Assembly (NCBI RefSeq): GCF_004114955.1
Contig: NZ_CP030053.1
Coordinates: 1-64,000 of the forward strand
Direction: 5' to 3'
From: Bradyrhizobium guangzhouense
GTDB lineage: Bacteria; Pseudomonadota; Alphaproteobacteria; Rhizobiales; Xanthobacteraceae
DNA: 64,000 bases
A program made the translations under genes and the position numbers. Each line of letters opens with the position of its first letter. The first letter of the stretch is position 1. The notes beneath the pieces are model-generated. The model did not search any database and was not told the origin of the DNA. It saw only the letters and a list, made by a program, of their open reading frames with translations. Below, in pieces: positions 47,295-56,115 of this stretch.

Positions 47295-48904
47295 CCGCAT
47301 TCCAGCGTTTCAGGCAGATTGCCCTCGCCATCATCCTGACCTGGGGATGGAAGCGCGCGCTCCTCGCGATGGCATGCGGCGCGCTCTCGGTGCTGGCGCT
47401 TGCGCCGTTCAACTTCTTTCCGGTGCTGTTCATCACCTTCCCCGTGATGGTCTGGCTGATCGACGGCGCCGGTGCCGGACGCTATGGCGGCGTTCCCGCC
47501 GCAGCGTTGACCGGCTACTGCTTCGGGCTCGGCTATTTCGTTCCCGGCCTCTACTGGATCGGCATTGCCTTCTTCGTCGACGCCGACGTGTTCGCCTGGC
47601 TGACGCCGTTCGCCGTATTGGGCTTGCCGGCCTATCTCTCCATCTTCACGGCGATCGGTTTCGCGCTGGCCCGCCTGCTCTGGACCAAGGACGCCACCCG
47701 CATTCTCGCGCTCGCCGCCAGCCTCACGATCGGCGAATGGCTGCGCGGGCACGTGCTCACGGGCTTTCCCTGGAACGCCTTCGGCTATGCGCTGTCGGAG
47801 CCGCTGGCGCTGGCGCAGACCTCATCCCTGATCGGCCAATGGGGCATGACCTTCCTTGCGGTTGCGATCTTCGCGAGCCCGGCCGTGCTGATCGACCGCA
47901 CGCGCGATCGCAAGCCCGCATGGCGCGTGCCGGCCGCGGCGCTCGCACTGCTGGTCGTCATGGGCATCTTCGGCGCGATCCGCATGTCGCTGCATCCGAC
48001 CACGATGGTTGCGGGTGCCAAGCTGCGACTGATGCAGCCGAACCTGCAGCAGGACCTGAAATTCAACTACTCCGCCAAGGCGGAGGTGATGAAGAAATAT
48101 CTGGCGTTGTCGGACCGCGCCTCCGGGCCGCAATCTTCAGGCGTGAGCGCGGCCACCATCCTGATCTGGCCGGAATCGGCGTTTCCGTTCTTCCTGACCC
48201 GCGAAGCCGACGTGATGGCCGAGATTGCCGACCTGCTGCCCAAGGGCACGGTGCTGATCACAGGCTCGGTCCGCGCGCCCGATCTGCCGCCGGGCACCCC
48301 GGTCACGCGTGCCTACAATTCGATCTATGTGATCGACCACGACGGCAGCGTGCTCGCCGTCTACGACAAGCTGCATCTGGTGCCGTTCGGCGAGTATCTT
48401 CCGTACCAGAACATCCTGGAGAAGCTCGGCCTCGAGCAGCTGACGCGCATGCGCGGCGGCTTTATTCCCGGTACGGTGCGGCACGTGCTGCCGGTGCCGA
48501 GTGCACCACCCGCGCTGCCGCTGATCTGCTACGAGGCGATCTTCCCCGGCGAGATCGGCACGCGCGACGAGCGCCCCGGCTGGATGGTGAACCTCACCAA
48601 TGACGGCTGGTTCGGCATTTCGACCGGTCCGTACCAGCATCTGGAGCAGGCGCGGATGCGCGCCATCGAGCTTGGACTGCCGCTGGTCCGCTCGGCCAAT
48701 ACCGGCATCTCGGCGGTGATCGATCCGGTGGGACGCACGGTGGCCAGCCTCGGCCTCGGGATCGAAGGCATTTTGGATGCAAATCTGCCGACCGCAATCC
48801 CGCCCACGATCTATGCGAGAGTCGGTGACATCCCCGCAGCCATGCTGGTCGCGCTGGCCGTGATTTTGGCGGTGCGGCGTCGTGTTGCCAAACGGCATCC
48901 CTGA
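47291..48904 (+). CDS. lnt: Apolipoprotein N-acyltransferase
   Basis: Inner-membrane enzyme adding the third acyl chain to the N-terminal Cys of lipoproteins. It is 537 aa. About six N-terminal hydrophobic helices precede a periplasmic nitrilase-like domain with the triad Glu (IWPESAFPFF), Lys (YDKLHLVPFGEYLP) and Cys (LPLICYEAIFPGE). Start is GTG overlapping the upstream stop (GTGA), so it is coupled to the CorC-like gene. Confidence 0.95.
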   Translation: MTAFQRFRQIALAIILTWGWKRALLAMACGALSVLALAPFNFFPVLFITFPVMVWLIDGAGAGRYGGVPAAALTGYCFGLGYFVPGLYWIGIAFFVDADVFAWLTPFAVLGLPAYLSIFTAIGFALARLLWTKDATRILALAASLTIGEWLRGHVLTGFPWNAFGYALSEPLALAQTSSLIGQWGMTFLAVAIFASPAVLIDRTRDRKPAWRVPAAALALLVVMGIFGAIRMSLHPTTMVAGAKLRLMQPNLQQDLKFNYSAKAEVMKKYLALSDRASGPQSSGVSAATILIWPESAFPFFLTREADVMAEIADLLPKGTVLITGSVRAPDLPPGTPVTRAYNSIYVIDHDGSVLAVYDKLHLVPFGEYLPYQNILEKLGLEQLTRMRGGFIPGTVRHVLPVPSAPPALPLICYEAIFPGEIGTRDERPGWMVNLTNDGWFGISTGPYQHLEQARMRAIELGLPLVRSANTGISAVIDPVGRTVASLGLGIEGILDANLPTAIPPTIYARVGDIPAAMLVALAVILAVRRRVAKRHP

Positions 48905-48949
48905 CTGTCATCGCTAGCGATTTCCGGCGAGGCGGCCGGAATCCTTTGA

Positions 48950-48969
48950 CAACCGTAGTCCCACGGTTG
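48950..48969. promoter_or_regulatory. Dyad CAACCGT-N6-ACGGTTG upstream of the XRE regulator
   Basis: Perfect 7-bp inverted repeat between lnt and the regulator gene. TTGACA boxes sit at both of its edges (48946-48951 and 48967-48972), so a protein bound here would cover a -35 region. A matching -10 is weak. It could be an autoregulatory operator. Confidence 0.4.
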
Positions 48970-49133
48970 ACAGACTGCACGCGGGCTCCCCATTCTGCAC
49001 GGGCTGCAAAAGACAGCGGTGCATTGCTAAATTTCTCCGCAATGTTTCCCCAATCAGAGTGAAGTTTGACGTCGCTGTCACCTGAGGCAATTCTTTCCAT
49101 TGCGCCGACGGTGGTGTTTGGAGGGCTGAGGAA

Positions 49134-49547
49134 ATGTCGAAAGCGCCCAACCCTGTTGACAAATATGTCGGCAGTCGCGTGCGCATGCGCCGCATCATGT
49201 TGGGCATGAGTCAGGAAAAGCTCGGTGAAGCTTTGGGCCTGACTTTCCAGCAGATCCAGAAATACGAGAAGGGCACGAACCGGGTCGGTGCGAGCCGCAT
49301 CCAGCAAATCGCAGAGATTCTGCAGGTGCCGGTGTCGTTCCTGTTCGAAGGCGGACCGAGCGGCGTCGCCGGCCCCGACGGCTTCGCCGAAGGCGCATCG
49401 CCCTCCTATGTCTCGGACTTCCTCGCGACATCGGAAGGACTGGCGCTGACCAAGGCGTTCACCCGAATCACCGATTCGAAGCTGCGCCGTTCGATCGTCG
49501 ATCTCGTCGAGCAGATCGCCGCCCGCGAAGGCCCGGACAAGCGCTGA
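49134..49547 (+). CDS. XRE family helix-turn-helix regulator
   Basis: 137 aa. The Cro/CI-type HTH is at about 10-65: VRMRRIMLGMSQEKLGEALG and FQQIQKYEKGTNRVGASRIQ. A short C-terminal part (about 90-137, SDFLATSEGLALTKAFTRI) is conserved in the rhizobial members. The protein resembles PraR, a repressor of quorum-sensing and biofilm genes in Rhizobium and Azorhizobium; that link is from family memory, not proven here. GGAGGG precedes the ATG. An intrinsic terminator overlaps the stop. Confidence 0.85.
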   Translation: MSKAPNPVDKYVGSRVRMRRIMLGMSQEKLGEALGLTFQQIQKYEKGTNRVGASRIQQIAEILQVPVSFLFEGGPSGVAGPDGFAEGASPSYVSDFLATSEGLALTKAFTRITDSKLRRSIVDLVEQIAAREGPDKR

Positions 49548-49557
49548 GGCGCTTTTT
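49539..49557 (+). terminator. Intrinsic terminator overlapping the regulator stop codon
   Basis: AAGCGC-TGAG-GCGCTT followed by TTT; the loop contains the TGA stop (49545-49547). The coding end doubles as the terminator stem. Confidence 0.65.
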
Positions 49558-49663
49558 CATTCCGATTTGAGACTGCGCCAAATCTGGCCTATGTCGTCAT
49601 TTGCGGACCGCACCTTGCGCTGCCTCCGCCTAAATGATGCGATTCGAAGGCACAGATACGTCC

Positions 49664-50791
49664 ATGGCAAACTCCAATTCGTTCGATTCCCAAACTATCC
49701 TCGCTGGTATCCGCCGCTGGGTGGAAATCGAGACGCCGACGGAAGTGCCTGAGCAGGTCAACAAGCTGACCTCGATGGTTGCCGATCATTATCGCGATCT
49801 GCCCGTCACGCTCGAGCGTGTCGCCGGTGTCGATGGCTGCGGTGATCATCTGGCGGTGCGTTCGACCTGGGGCCAGGACCGGCCCGGTATCCTGGTGCTC
49901 AGCCATCTCGACACCGTGCATCCGATGGGCTTCATCGCGCGGCTGCCATTCAAGGTCGAAGGCGACAGCGCGTTCGGTCCCGGCATCTACGACATGAAGG
50001 GCGGCGCCTACATCGCCTATCACGCCTTTCGCGAGCTGTGCGCTGCACCTACCCGGCCGCCGCTCGGCATCACCCATCTGTTCACGTCTGATGAGGAGAT
50101 CGGCAGCCCGACGTCGCGTGCGCTGATTGAGAACGAGGGGCGCAAGGCCAAGTACGTGCTGGTGACGGAACCGGCACGCGACGGCGGCAAGATCGTCACC
50201 GGACGCAAGGGCGTCGGGCGCTTCCAGGTGTTCATCAAGGGCGTGCCCGCCCATGCCGGCTCGCGGCCCGAAGACGGCCGCAGCGCGGTGCGCGAGCTCG
50301 CCAACGTGATCCAGACACTGGAAGGGATGAACGACCTGAAGCGCGGCGTCACCGTCAATGTCGGTGTGGTGCGCGGCGGCACGCGTCCCAATGTCACGCC
50401 GGAAGAGGCCTATGCCGAAGTCGATTTGCGCGTGCCTGGTATCGAGGACGCGGACGAGTTCGTCGGCAAGATCCTCGGACTGACCTCGAAGACCGATGGC
50501 GTCACCGTGACCGTGACCGGCGAGCTCAATCGCCCGCCTTACGAGAAGGGCAATGCCGGCGCCTCGCTGTACGAGCATGCGAAGACCTTGGCCGCCGAAC
50601 TTGGCTTCGAGCTGATCGATACGCATACCGGCGGCGGCTCCGACGGCAATTTCACGGCGCCGCACACCGGCACGCTCGACGGGCTCGGCGTCGACGGCAA
50701 GGGCGCGCACACCCATTATGAGCAGCTCTACGTCTCCTCGCTCGAACCGCGCGCGCGCCTGCTCTATCGCCTGTACCAGACGCTGCGATGA
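49664..50791 (+). CDS. M20 family metallopeptidase (glutamate carboxypeptidase-like)
   Basis: 375-aa zinc amidohydrolase/peptidase. Metal ligands are in LSHLDTVHP (His, Asp), YDMKGG (Asp), TSDEEIGS (the catalytic Glu and neighbour) and TEPARDGG. The dimerisation domain begins near GVPAHAGSRPEDGRSAV. Pattern is closest to carboxypeptidase G2-like proteins. The start at 49664 (MANSNSF) was preferred; in-frame ATGs at 49634 and 49637 would add about 10 residues. Its stop overlaps the trmB start (ATGA). Confidence 0.85.
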   Translation: MANSNSFDSQTILAGIRRWVEIETPTEVPEQVNKLTSMVADHYRDLPVTLERVAGVDGCGDHLAVRSTWGQDRPGILVLSHLDTVHPMGFIARLPFKVEGDSAFGPGIYDMKGGAYIAYHAFRELCAAPTRPPLGITHLFTSDEEIGSPTSRALIENEGRKAKYVLVTEPARDGGKIVTGRKGVGRFQVFIKGVPAHAGSRPEDGRSAVRELANVIQTLEGMNDLKRGVTVNVGVVRGGTRPNVTPEEAYAEVDLRVPGIEDADEFVGKILGLTSKTDGVTVTVTGELNRPPYEKGNAGASLYEHAKTLAAELGFELIDTHTGGGSDGNFTAPHTGTLDGLGVDGKGAHTHYEQLYVSSLEPRARLLYRLYQTLR

Positions 50792-51498
50792 GCGAGCGCA
50801 AATCAGATCCCGATCGCGCGGACGGCGAGCGCGCCTTCTTCGGACGGCGCAAGGGTCACAAGCTCAGGCAGCACCAGGCCGAGCTGGTCGATCAACTGCT
50901 GCCGCATCTGTCGCTCGACATCACGACGGAGAGACCGGCGAACGCCAGCGAGATCTTCGATTCCGCAGTGGAGGATCTGCGGCTCGAGATCGGCTTCGGC
51001 GGCGGCGAGCATCTCGCCGCGGAAGCGCAGAACTTTCCGACGACCGGCTTCATCGGCTGCGAGCCTTACGTCAACGGCATGGCCAAGATCCTCGCGCAGA
51101 TCGAAGCTGGAAACATCGGCAACATCCGCCTGTTCGCAGGCGATGCCGCCGAGCTGCTGGCCTGGCTGCCCGATGCCTCGCTGTCGCGGATCGATTTGAT
51201 CCATCCCGATCCCTGGCCGAAACGACGGCACTGGAAGCGGCGCTTCGTGCAGGACAGGACCATCGCTGCAATGGCCCGCGTGCTGAAGGCGGGCGGTGAA
51301 TTCCGCTTCGTCTGCGACATCGACGATTACTGCGCTTGGACGCTGTCGCATCTGTCGCGCGCGCCGGATTTTCAATGGCTCGCGGAACGCGCCGACGATT
51401 TCCGTCAGCCCTGGGCTGGTTACACCATGACGCGTTATGGGCGAAAAGCCGCGCGCGAGGGTCGCAAGGCTGCCTATTTGCGGTTTCGACGGCGCTAG
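50788..51498 (+). CDS. trmB: tRNA (guanine-N7-)-methyltransferase
   Basis: SAM-dependent enzyme making m7G46 in tRNA. It is 236 aa. The SAM-binding strand is LEIGFGGGEHLAAEA, and the family signature IHPDPWPKRRHWKRRF is present. ATGA overlap couples it to the M20 peptidase gene. Its TAG stop lies within CTAG, which is also the stop of the convergent DUF2336 gene. Confidence 0.94.
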   Translation: MSERKSDPDRADGERAFFGRRKGHKLRQHQAELVDQLLPHLSLDITTERPANASEIFDSAVEDLRLEIGFGGGEHLAAEAQNFPTTGFIGCEPYVNGMAKILAQIEAGNIGNIRLFAGDAAELLAWLPDASLSRIDLIHPDPWPKRRHWKRRFVQDRTIAAMARVLKAGGEFRFVCDIDDYCAWTLSHLSRAPDFQWLAERADDFRQPWAGYTMTRYGRKAAREGRKAAYLRFRRR

Positions 51499-52577
51499 AT
51501 CGTCGGCCGGTTGCGCCAGAAATTCACGACGCGCTCGGCGGTCGACGGCATCAGGCGGGTGAAGTTCATGCGCGCTTGCTCGAGATCGGCATCAGCAGGG
51601 GTGCGCTGCGGCCCGTACCACATCAGGATCAGCGCGCGCACCGTCGGCCAGCTGAGATTCAGCATGCGGCCGAGGATCAGGATCGGATCATAGCGGTCGC
51701 CCGAGATCAGGCGATCGAGGATCGACAGCCTGACGCCCGCCATCGCCGAGAGCGTGGCGACCGATTCCTCGTATTTGTGCGCCTTGGCGAAACCGAGCAG
51801 CGCGCTCTCGCCGAGATGACCGCCGCGATGCAGACCGAGCACCGTGCGTTGCGCGGCGGAGAAATCGCGCCGCGGTCCCGGCGGCAGCGAAGCCTCCTCG
51901 ATCGCGGCCATCGCGCGCTTGATCTCGACCTGACGCGCCGGATTGACCACCGTGGAGAGGCGACGCCTGATGACGTCGAGCGTGCCGTCCAGGAGCTCCT
52001 TGAGGTGCTCGCCGGAGAGATCCTCGCGCTGGCCGATCTTGAGCGTCAGCACGCCGTCCTGGCTCGCACGCTTGATCAGCTCTGAATAGCCGCCCGGCGA
52101 GAAATGCGCGCCGGCATTGCCGGCGGCGCGGCGCACCACGTCGCGATCGCCGCGCTCGACCAGCACGTCGGTGATCTCGGTCGACAAGGTTGGCCGCTCC
52201 GTCATCGCCAGCAAATGGCCCTGGCCTTTCAGCCGGGCGATCTCGATCAGCGCGGCTTCATCGAGCACGGGCGAACGGCGCAGCACCGGGGCCGCCACCA
52301 TGATTTCGTTTTCGCGCGCAAGCTGGCCGACCAGATGAGGCGGCGCATTGTCCAGCCGCGAGAAGCGCTCGGCGAGATCGACCCGCGCGGCAAGCTCGGC
52401 ATGCGGCACGAGATCGATCAGGAGATTGTCGAAGAGATCGACCAGCTCGGGACGGAGTTTTGCGGCGTCCTGGAAGAACAGCGCGGCAATGGCGCTCGCG
52501 ATTTCGCCACGACGCCGGGGATCGCCGCGTTTGACGATATCGTCCAGTCCGGGAATGAGCGACGTGGCAACGGTCAT
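51495..52577 (-). CDS. DUF2336 domain-containing protein
   Basis: 360-aa soluble, helix-rich protein with HEAT-like character, matching DUF2336 of alphaproteobacteria: the N-terminal LVDLFDNLLIDLVPHAELAARVDLAERFSRL and ADDENEIMVAAPVL-type repeat area. Biochemical function is unknown. The start at 52577 (MTVATSLIPG) was preferred over the open frame 13 codons upstream. It is tail to tail with trmB, with a 4-bp overlap. Confidence 0.78.
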   Translation of the reverse strand: MTVATSLIPGLDDIVKRGDPRRRGEIASAIAALFFQDAAKLRPELVDLFDNLLIDLVPHAELAARVDLAERFSRLDNAPPHLVGQLARENEIMVAAPVLRRSPVLDEAALIEIARLKGQGHLLAMTERPTLSTEITDVLVERGDRDVVRRAAGNAGAHFSPGGYSELIKRASQDGVLTLKIGQREDLSGEHLKELLDGTLDVIRRRLSTVVNPARQVEIKRAMAAIEEASLPPGPRRDFSAAQRTVLGLHRGGHLGESALLGFAKAHKYEESVATLSAMAGVRLSILDRLISGDRYDPILILGRMLNLSWPTVRALILMWYGPQRTPADADLEQARMNFTRLMPSTAERVVNFWRNRPTI

Positions 52578-52648
52578 GGAACGCAACTCGAATCTGGCAC
52601 GCCGTGGGCGCGCCATGGCTCAAGCCGCTCCACAATCGGGGAATTTAG

Positions 52649-52918
<270 letters not shown>

Positions 52919-52969
52919 TAGCCAAGCGTTAACCCAAACCTTACCCAAACGAGCGCCTTGACCCCTGAT

Positions 52970-53725
52970 ATGACCGGACCGACCACTGGTTCCAACGATG
53001 CCGAGTTGCTGGCCGAGCCGAGGCTCGTGGTCGAGCCAGGCGTCGCGGCACGGGTGTCGGCGGTCGCAGCACCGGTGCTCGAGGGCATGGGCTACCGCCT
53101 GGTGCGGATCCGCATTTCAGGCGAGGCCGGCTGCACCGTGCAGATCATGGCCGAGCGGCCCGACGGCTCGATGCTGCTCGAGGATTGCGAAGCGATCTCG
53201 CGGGCGCTGTCGCCCGTGCTTGATGTCGCCGACCCCATCGACCGCGCCTATCGGCTGGAGATTTCCTCGCCGGGGATCGACCGTCCGCTGGTGCGCCGCT
53301 CCGATTTCGAGCGCTATTCCGGCCATCTGGTGAAGATCGAGATGGCGGTCGCCCATGAGGGACGCAAGCGGTTCCGCGGCACGCTCGGTGCCGTCGAAGG
53401 CGATTGCGTGCATCTGCATCGCGACGATGCCAAGGCGGGCGACGATGCCGACGTGCTGCTGACGATGGAAGACATCGGTGAGGCACGGCTGGTGCTGACC
53501 GACGAGCTGATCGCCGAATCGATGCGCCGCGGCAAGGCCGAGGAGCGCCAGATGCGCCGCGAACTCGGCATCGCGCCGCCGCAGGCGCCGCACGCCGAGA
53601 TCAGTGCGAAAACCACCAAGAACACCAAGCCGAAAAAGAAACCGGCACCGACCAATACCAAAAAACATCGCCTTGCCGCCGAACGCGCGCGGCGCGGCGA
53701 GATCGAGCCTGACGAAGGAGACTAG
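52970..53725 (+). CDS. rimP: Ribosome maturation factor RimP
   Basis: 30S assembly factor, 251 aa. The N-terminal domain carries [22 protein letters not shown] and the conserved [20 protein letters not shown] long Lys/Arg-rich tail ([19 protein letters not shown]) extends beyond the usual ~150-residue core, as in other Bradyrhizobium. The ATG at 52970 (MTGPTTGSN) was preferred over a TTG 4 codons earlier. It is the first gene of the rimP-nusA operon; nusA starts 2 nt after its stop. Confidence 0.93.
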   Translation: MTGPTTGSNDAELLAEPRLVVEPGVAARVSAVAAPVLEGMGYRLVRIRISGEAGCTVQIMAERPDGSMLLEDCEAISRALSPVLDVADPIDRAYRLEISSPGIDRPLVRRSDFERYSGHLVKIEMAVAHEGRKRFRGTLGAVEGDCVHLHRDDAKAGDDADVLLTMEDIGEARLVLTDELIAESMRRGKAEERQMRRELGIAPPQAPHAEISAKTTKNTKPKKKPAPTNTKKHRLAAERARRGEIEPDEGD

Positions 53726-53727
53726 CC

Positions 53728-55338
53728 ATGGCAGTCAGCGCCAATCGACTTGAATTGCTCCAGATCGCCGACGCCGTCGCCCGCGAGAAATCGATCGACC
53801 GCGGCATCGTCATCGCGGCGATGGAAGATGCCATCGCCAAGGCGGCGCGCGCCCGTTACGGCAGCGAGACTGACGTTCACGCCGAGATCGACCCGAAGAA
53901 GGGCGAGCTGCGGCTGTCACGCCACATGCTGGTGGTCGACAAGGTCGAAAACCACTCCAACCAGATCTCGCTGATCGACGCGCAGCGCGCCAACCCCGGC
54001 GCCCAGGTCGGCGACACCATCGCAGACACCCTGCCGCCGCTCGAATATGGTCGCATCGCCGCGCAGTCGGCCAAGCAGGTGATCGTGCAGAAGGTGCGGG
54101 AGGCCGAGCGTGACCGGCAGTATCAGGAATTCAAGGACCGCATCGGCGACATCGTCAACGGCGTCGTCAAGCGCGTCGAATATGGCAGCGTGATCGTCGA
54201 TCTCGGCCGCGGTGAAGCCATCATCCGCCGTGACGAGATGCTGCCGCGCGAAGTATTCCGCAACGGCGACCGCGTCCGCGCCTACATCTTCGACGTCCGT
54301 CGCGAAACCCGCGGCCCGCAGATCTTCCTGTCCCGCACCCATCCGCAGTTCATGGCGAAGCTGTTCGCGCAGGAAGTGCCTGAAATCTACGACGGCATCG
54401 TCGAGATCAAGGCGGTTGCCCGCGATCCGGGCTCGCGCGCGAAAATCGGCGTGATTTCCCGCGATTCCTCGGTCGATCCGGTCGGCGCCTGCGTCGGTAT
54501 GCGCGGCTCGCGCGTGCAGGCCGTGGTGAACGAGCTGCAGGGTGAGAAGATCGACATCATTCCGTGGTCGCCCGACATCGCGACCTTCGTGGTCAACGCG
54601 CTGGCGCCGGCCGAAGTCTCCAAGGTCGTCATCGACGAAGACCGCGAGCGCATCGAGGTCGTGGTGCCCGATACCAACAACCAGCTCTCGCTGGCGATCG
54701 GCCGCCGCGGCCAGAACGTGCGCCTCGCCTCGCAGCTCACCGGCTGGGACATCGACATCCTGACCGAGCAGGAGGAATCGGAGCGCCGCCAGGCCGACTT
54801 CGAGAACTCCACGCGCGTCTTCATGGAATCGCTCAACGTCGACGAAGTGGTCGGCCAGCTGCTGGCCTCCGAAGGCTTCACCTCGGTCGAGGAACTCGCG
54901 ATGGTGGACCTCAAGGAACTCGCCGGCATCGAGGGCTTCGACGAGGAAACCGCGCAGGAGCTGCAGAGCCGTGCCCGCGAATATCTCGATCAGCAGGAAG
55001 CCGAGATCGAGGCCCGCCGCAAGGAATTGGGCGTCGAGGACGCCGTGAAGGACGTGCCCGGCGTGACCTCGAAGATGCTGGTGAAATTCGGCGAGAACGA
55101 CATCAAGACGGTCGAGGACCTCGCCGGCTGCGCCACCGACGATCTGGTCGGCTGGACCGAGCGCAAGGAAGGCGGCGAGCAGACCAAGTTCGCCGGCGCG
55201 CTCGACGGTCTCGGCATTTCCCGCGACGATGCGGAAGCCATGATCATGCAGGCCCGCGTCAAGGCCGGCTGGATCACCGAGGCTGACCTCGCCAAGCCGG
55301 CCGAAGAGGCCGACGCGGCCGAAGATCAGCCGGCTTAA
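53728..55338 (+). CDS. nusA: Transcription termination/antitermination protein NusA
   Basis: RNA polymerase-associated factor controlling pausing, termination and rRNA antitermination. It is 536 aa. The N-terminal RNAP-binding domain is followed by S1 (GVVKRVEYGSVIVDLGRGEA), two KH domains (GMRGSRVQAVVNELQGEKID; AIGRRGQNVRLASQLTGWDI) and C-terminal acidic helical repeats (VEELAMVDLKELAGI; TVEDLAGCATDDL). GAAGGAG lies 9 nt before the ATG. The order rimP-nusA-ylxR-infB is conserved. Confidence 0.97.
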   Translation: MAVSANRLELLQIADAVAREKSIDRGIVIAAMEDAIAKAARARYGSETDVHAEIDPKKGELRLSRHMLVVDKVENHSNQISLIDAQRANPGAQVGDTIADTLPPLEYGRIAAQSAKQVIVQKVREAERDRQYQEFKDRIGDIVNGVVKRVEYGSVIVDLGRGEAIIRRDEMLPREVFRNGDRVRAYIFDVRRETRGPQIFLSRTHPQFMAKLFAQEVPEIYDGIVEIKAVARDPGSRAKIGVISRDSSVDPVGACVGMRGSRVQAVVNELQGEKIDIIPWSPDIATFVVNALAPAEVSKVVIDEDRERIEVVVPDTNNQLSLAIGRRGQNVRLASQLTGWDIDILTEQEESERRQADFENSTRVFMESLNVDEVVGQLLASEGFTSVEELAMVDLKELAGIEGFDEETAQELQSRAREYLDQQEAEIEARRKELGVEDAVKDVPGVTSKMLVKFGENDIKTVEDLAGCATDDLVGWTERKEGGEQTKFAGALDGLGISRDDAEAMIMQARVKAGWITEADLAKPAEEADAAEDQPA

Positions 55339-55361
55339 GGGCGAAGGAGAATGTCGCCCGG

Positions 55362-56045
55362 ATGCTTGCCAGCACTGACAACGAACTTGACCATGGACCG
55401 CGGGCCGAAAGGTCCGCGACCATGCGCATGTGCGCGGTCAGCCGCGAGGTCCGGCCGATCGACGAGCTGATCCGCTTCGTCGTATCGCCCGCCGGCGATA
55501 TAGTTCCCGATCTCAAGCGCAAGCTGCCCGGGCGCGGCATGTGGGTGACCGCCTCGCGCCAGGTGGTTGCGGAAGCCGTGCGGCGTCACCAATTTAGCAA
55601 AGCCTTCAAGCGCGAGCTGCGCACTCCTCAGACGCTTCCCGCCGACATCGAGACGCTCATGGTCCGGAGCGTGACCGAAGCCCTTGGGATTGCCGCCAAG
55701 GCGGGCCAGATCGTCGCCGGCTTCGGCAAGGTCGAGAGCGCTCTCAAGGAGGGCACGGTCGAGGTCCTGATCCATGCCAGCGACGGGGCCGCGGACGGAA
55801 TCCGCAAATTGGACATGCTGGCACGGCAAAATGCCGGAAATCGCGGTACCAGGCCGCAGATTCCCGTCATCACCGCCCTGAAATCGATAGAATTGGATTT
55901 GGCACTTACCCGGTCAAATGTGATACATGCTGCCCTGCTCGCGGGCCCGGCGAGCAAGTCATTCCTGTCACGTAGCCAGATGCTGGTCCGATACCGGATG
56001 GCGGACGCTGACAAGACTGCCGAAAAGCCCGGCCAGGATTTCTGA
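55362..56045 (+). CDS. RNA-binding protein, YlxR (DUF448) fused to L7Ae-like domain
   Basis: 227 aa. The N-terminal YlxR domain (about 20-95) has MRMCAVSREVRPIDELIRFV and PGRGMWVTASRQVV. The second half (about 100-205) resembles the L7Ae/L30e fold (AKAGQIVAGFGKVESALKEG and VLIHASDGAADG). Both parts bind RNA; gene position between nusA and infB supports a role in ribosome or rRNA biology. GGAGA lies 13 nt before the chosen ATG, somewhat far. Confidence 0.88.
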   Translation: MLASTDNELDHGPRAERSATMRMCAVSREVRPIDELIRFVVSPAGDIVPDLKRKLPGRGMWVTASRQVVAEAVRRHQFSKAFKRELRTPQTLPADIETLMVRSVTEALGIAAKAGQIVAGFGKVESALKEGTVEVLIHASDGAADGIRKLDMLARQNAGNRGTRPQIPVITALKSIELDLALTRSNVIHAALLAGPASKSFLSRSQMLVRYRMADADKTAEKPGQDF

Positions 56046-56115
56046 GAGACACGACGACCCGATAGGACGGTGCGGCAACGCACAACACTGAATAAATCAG
56101 GATTAGGACTGCTGA

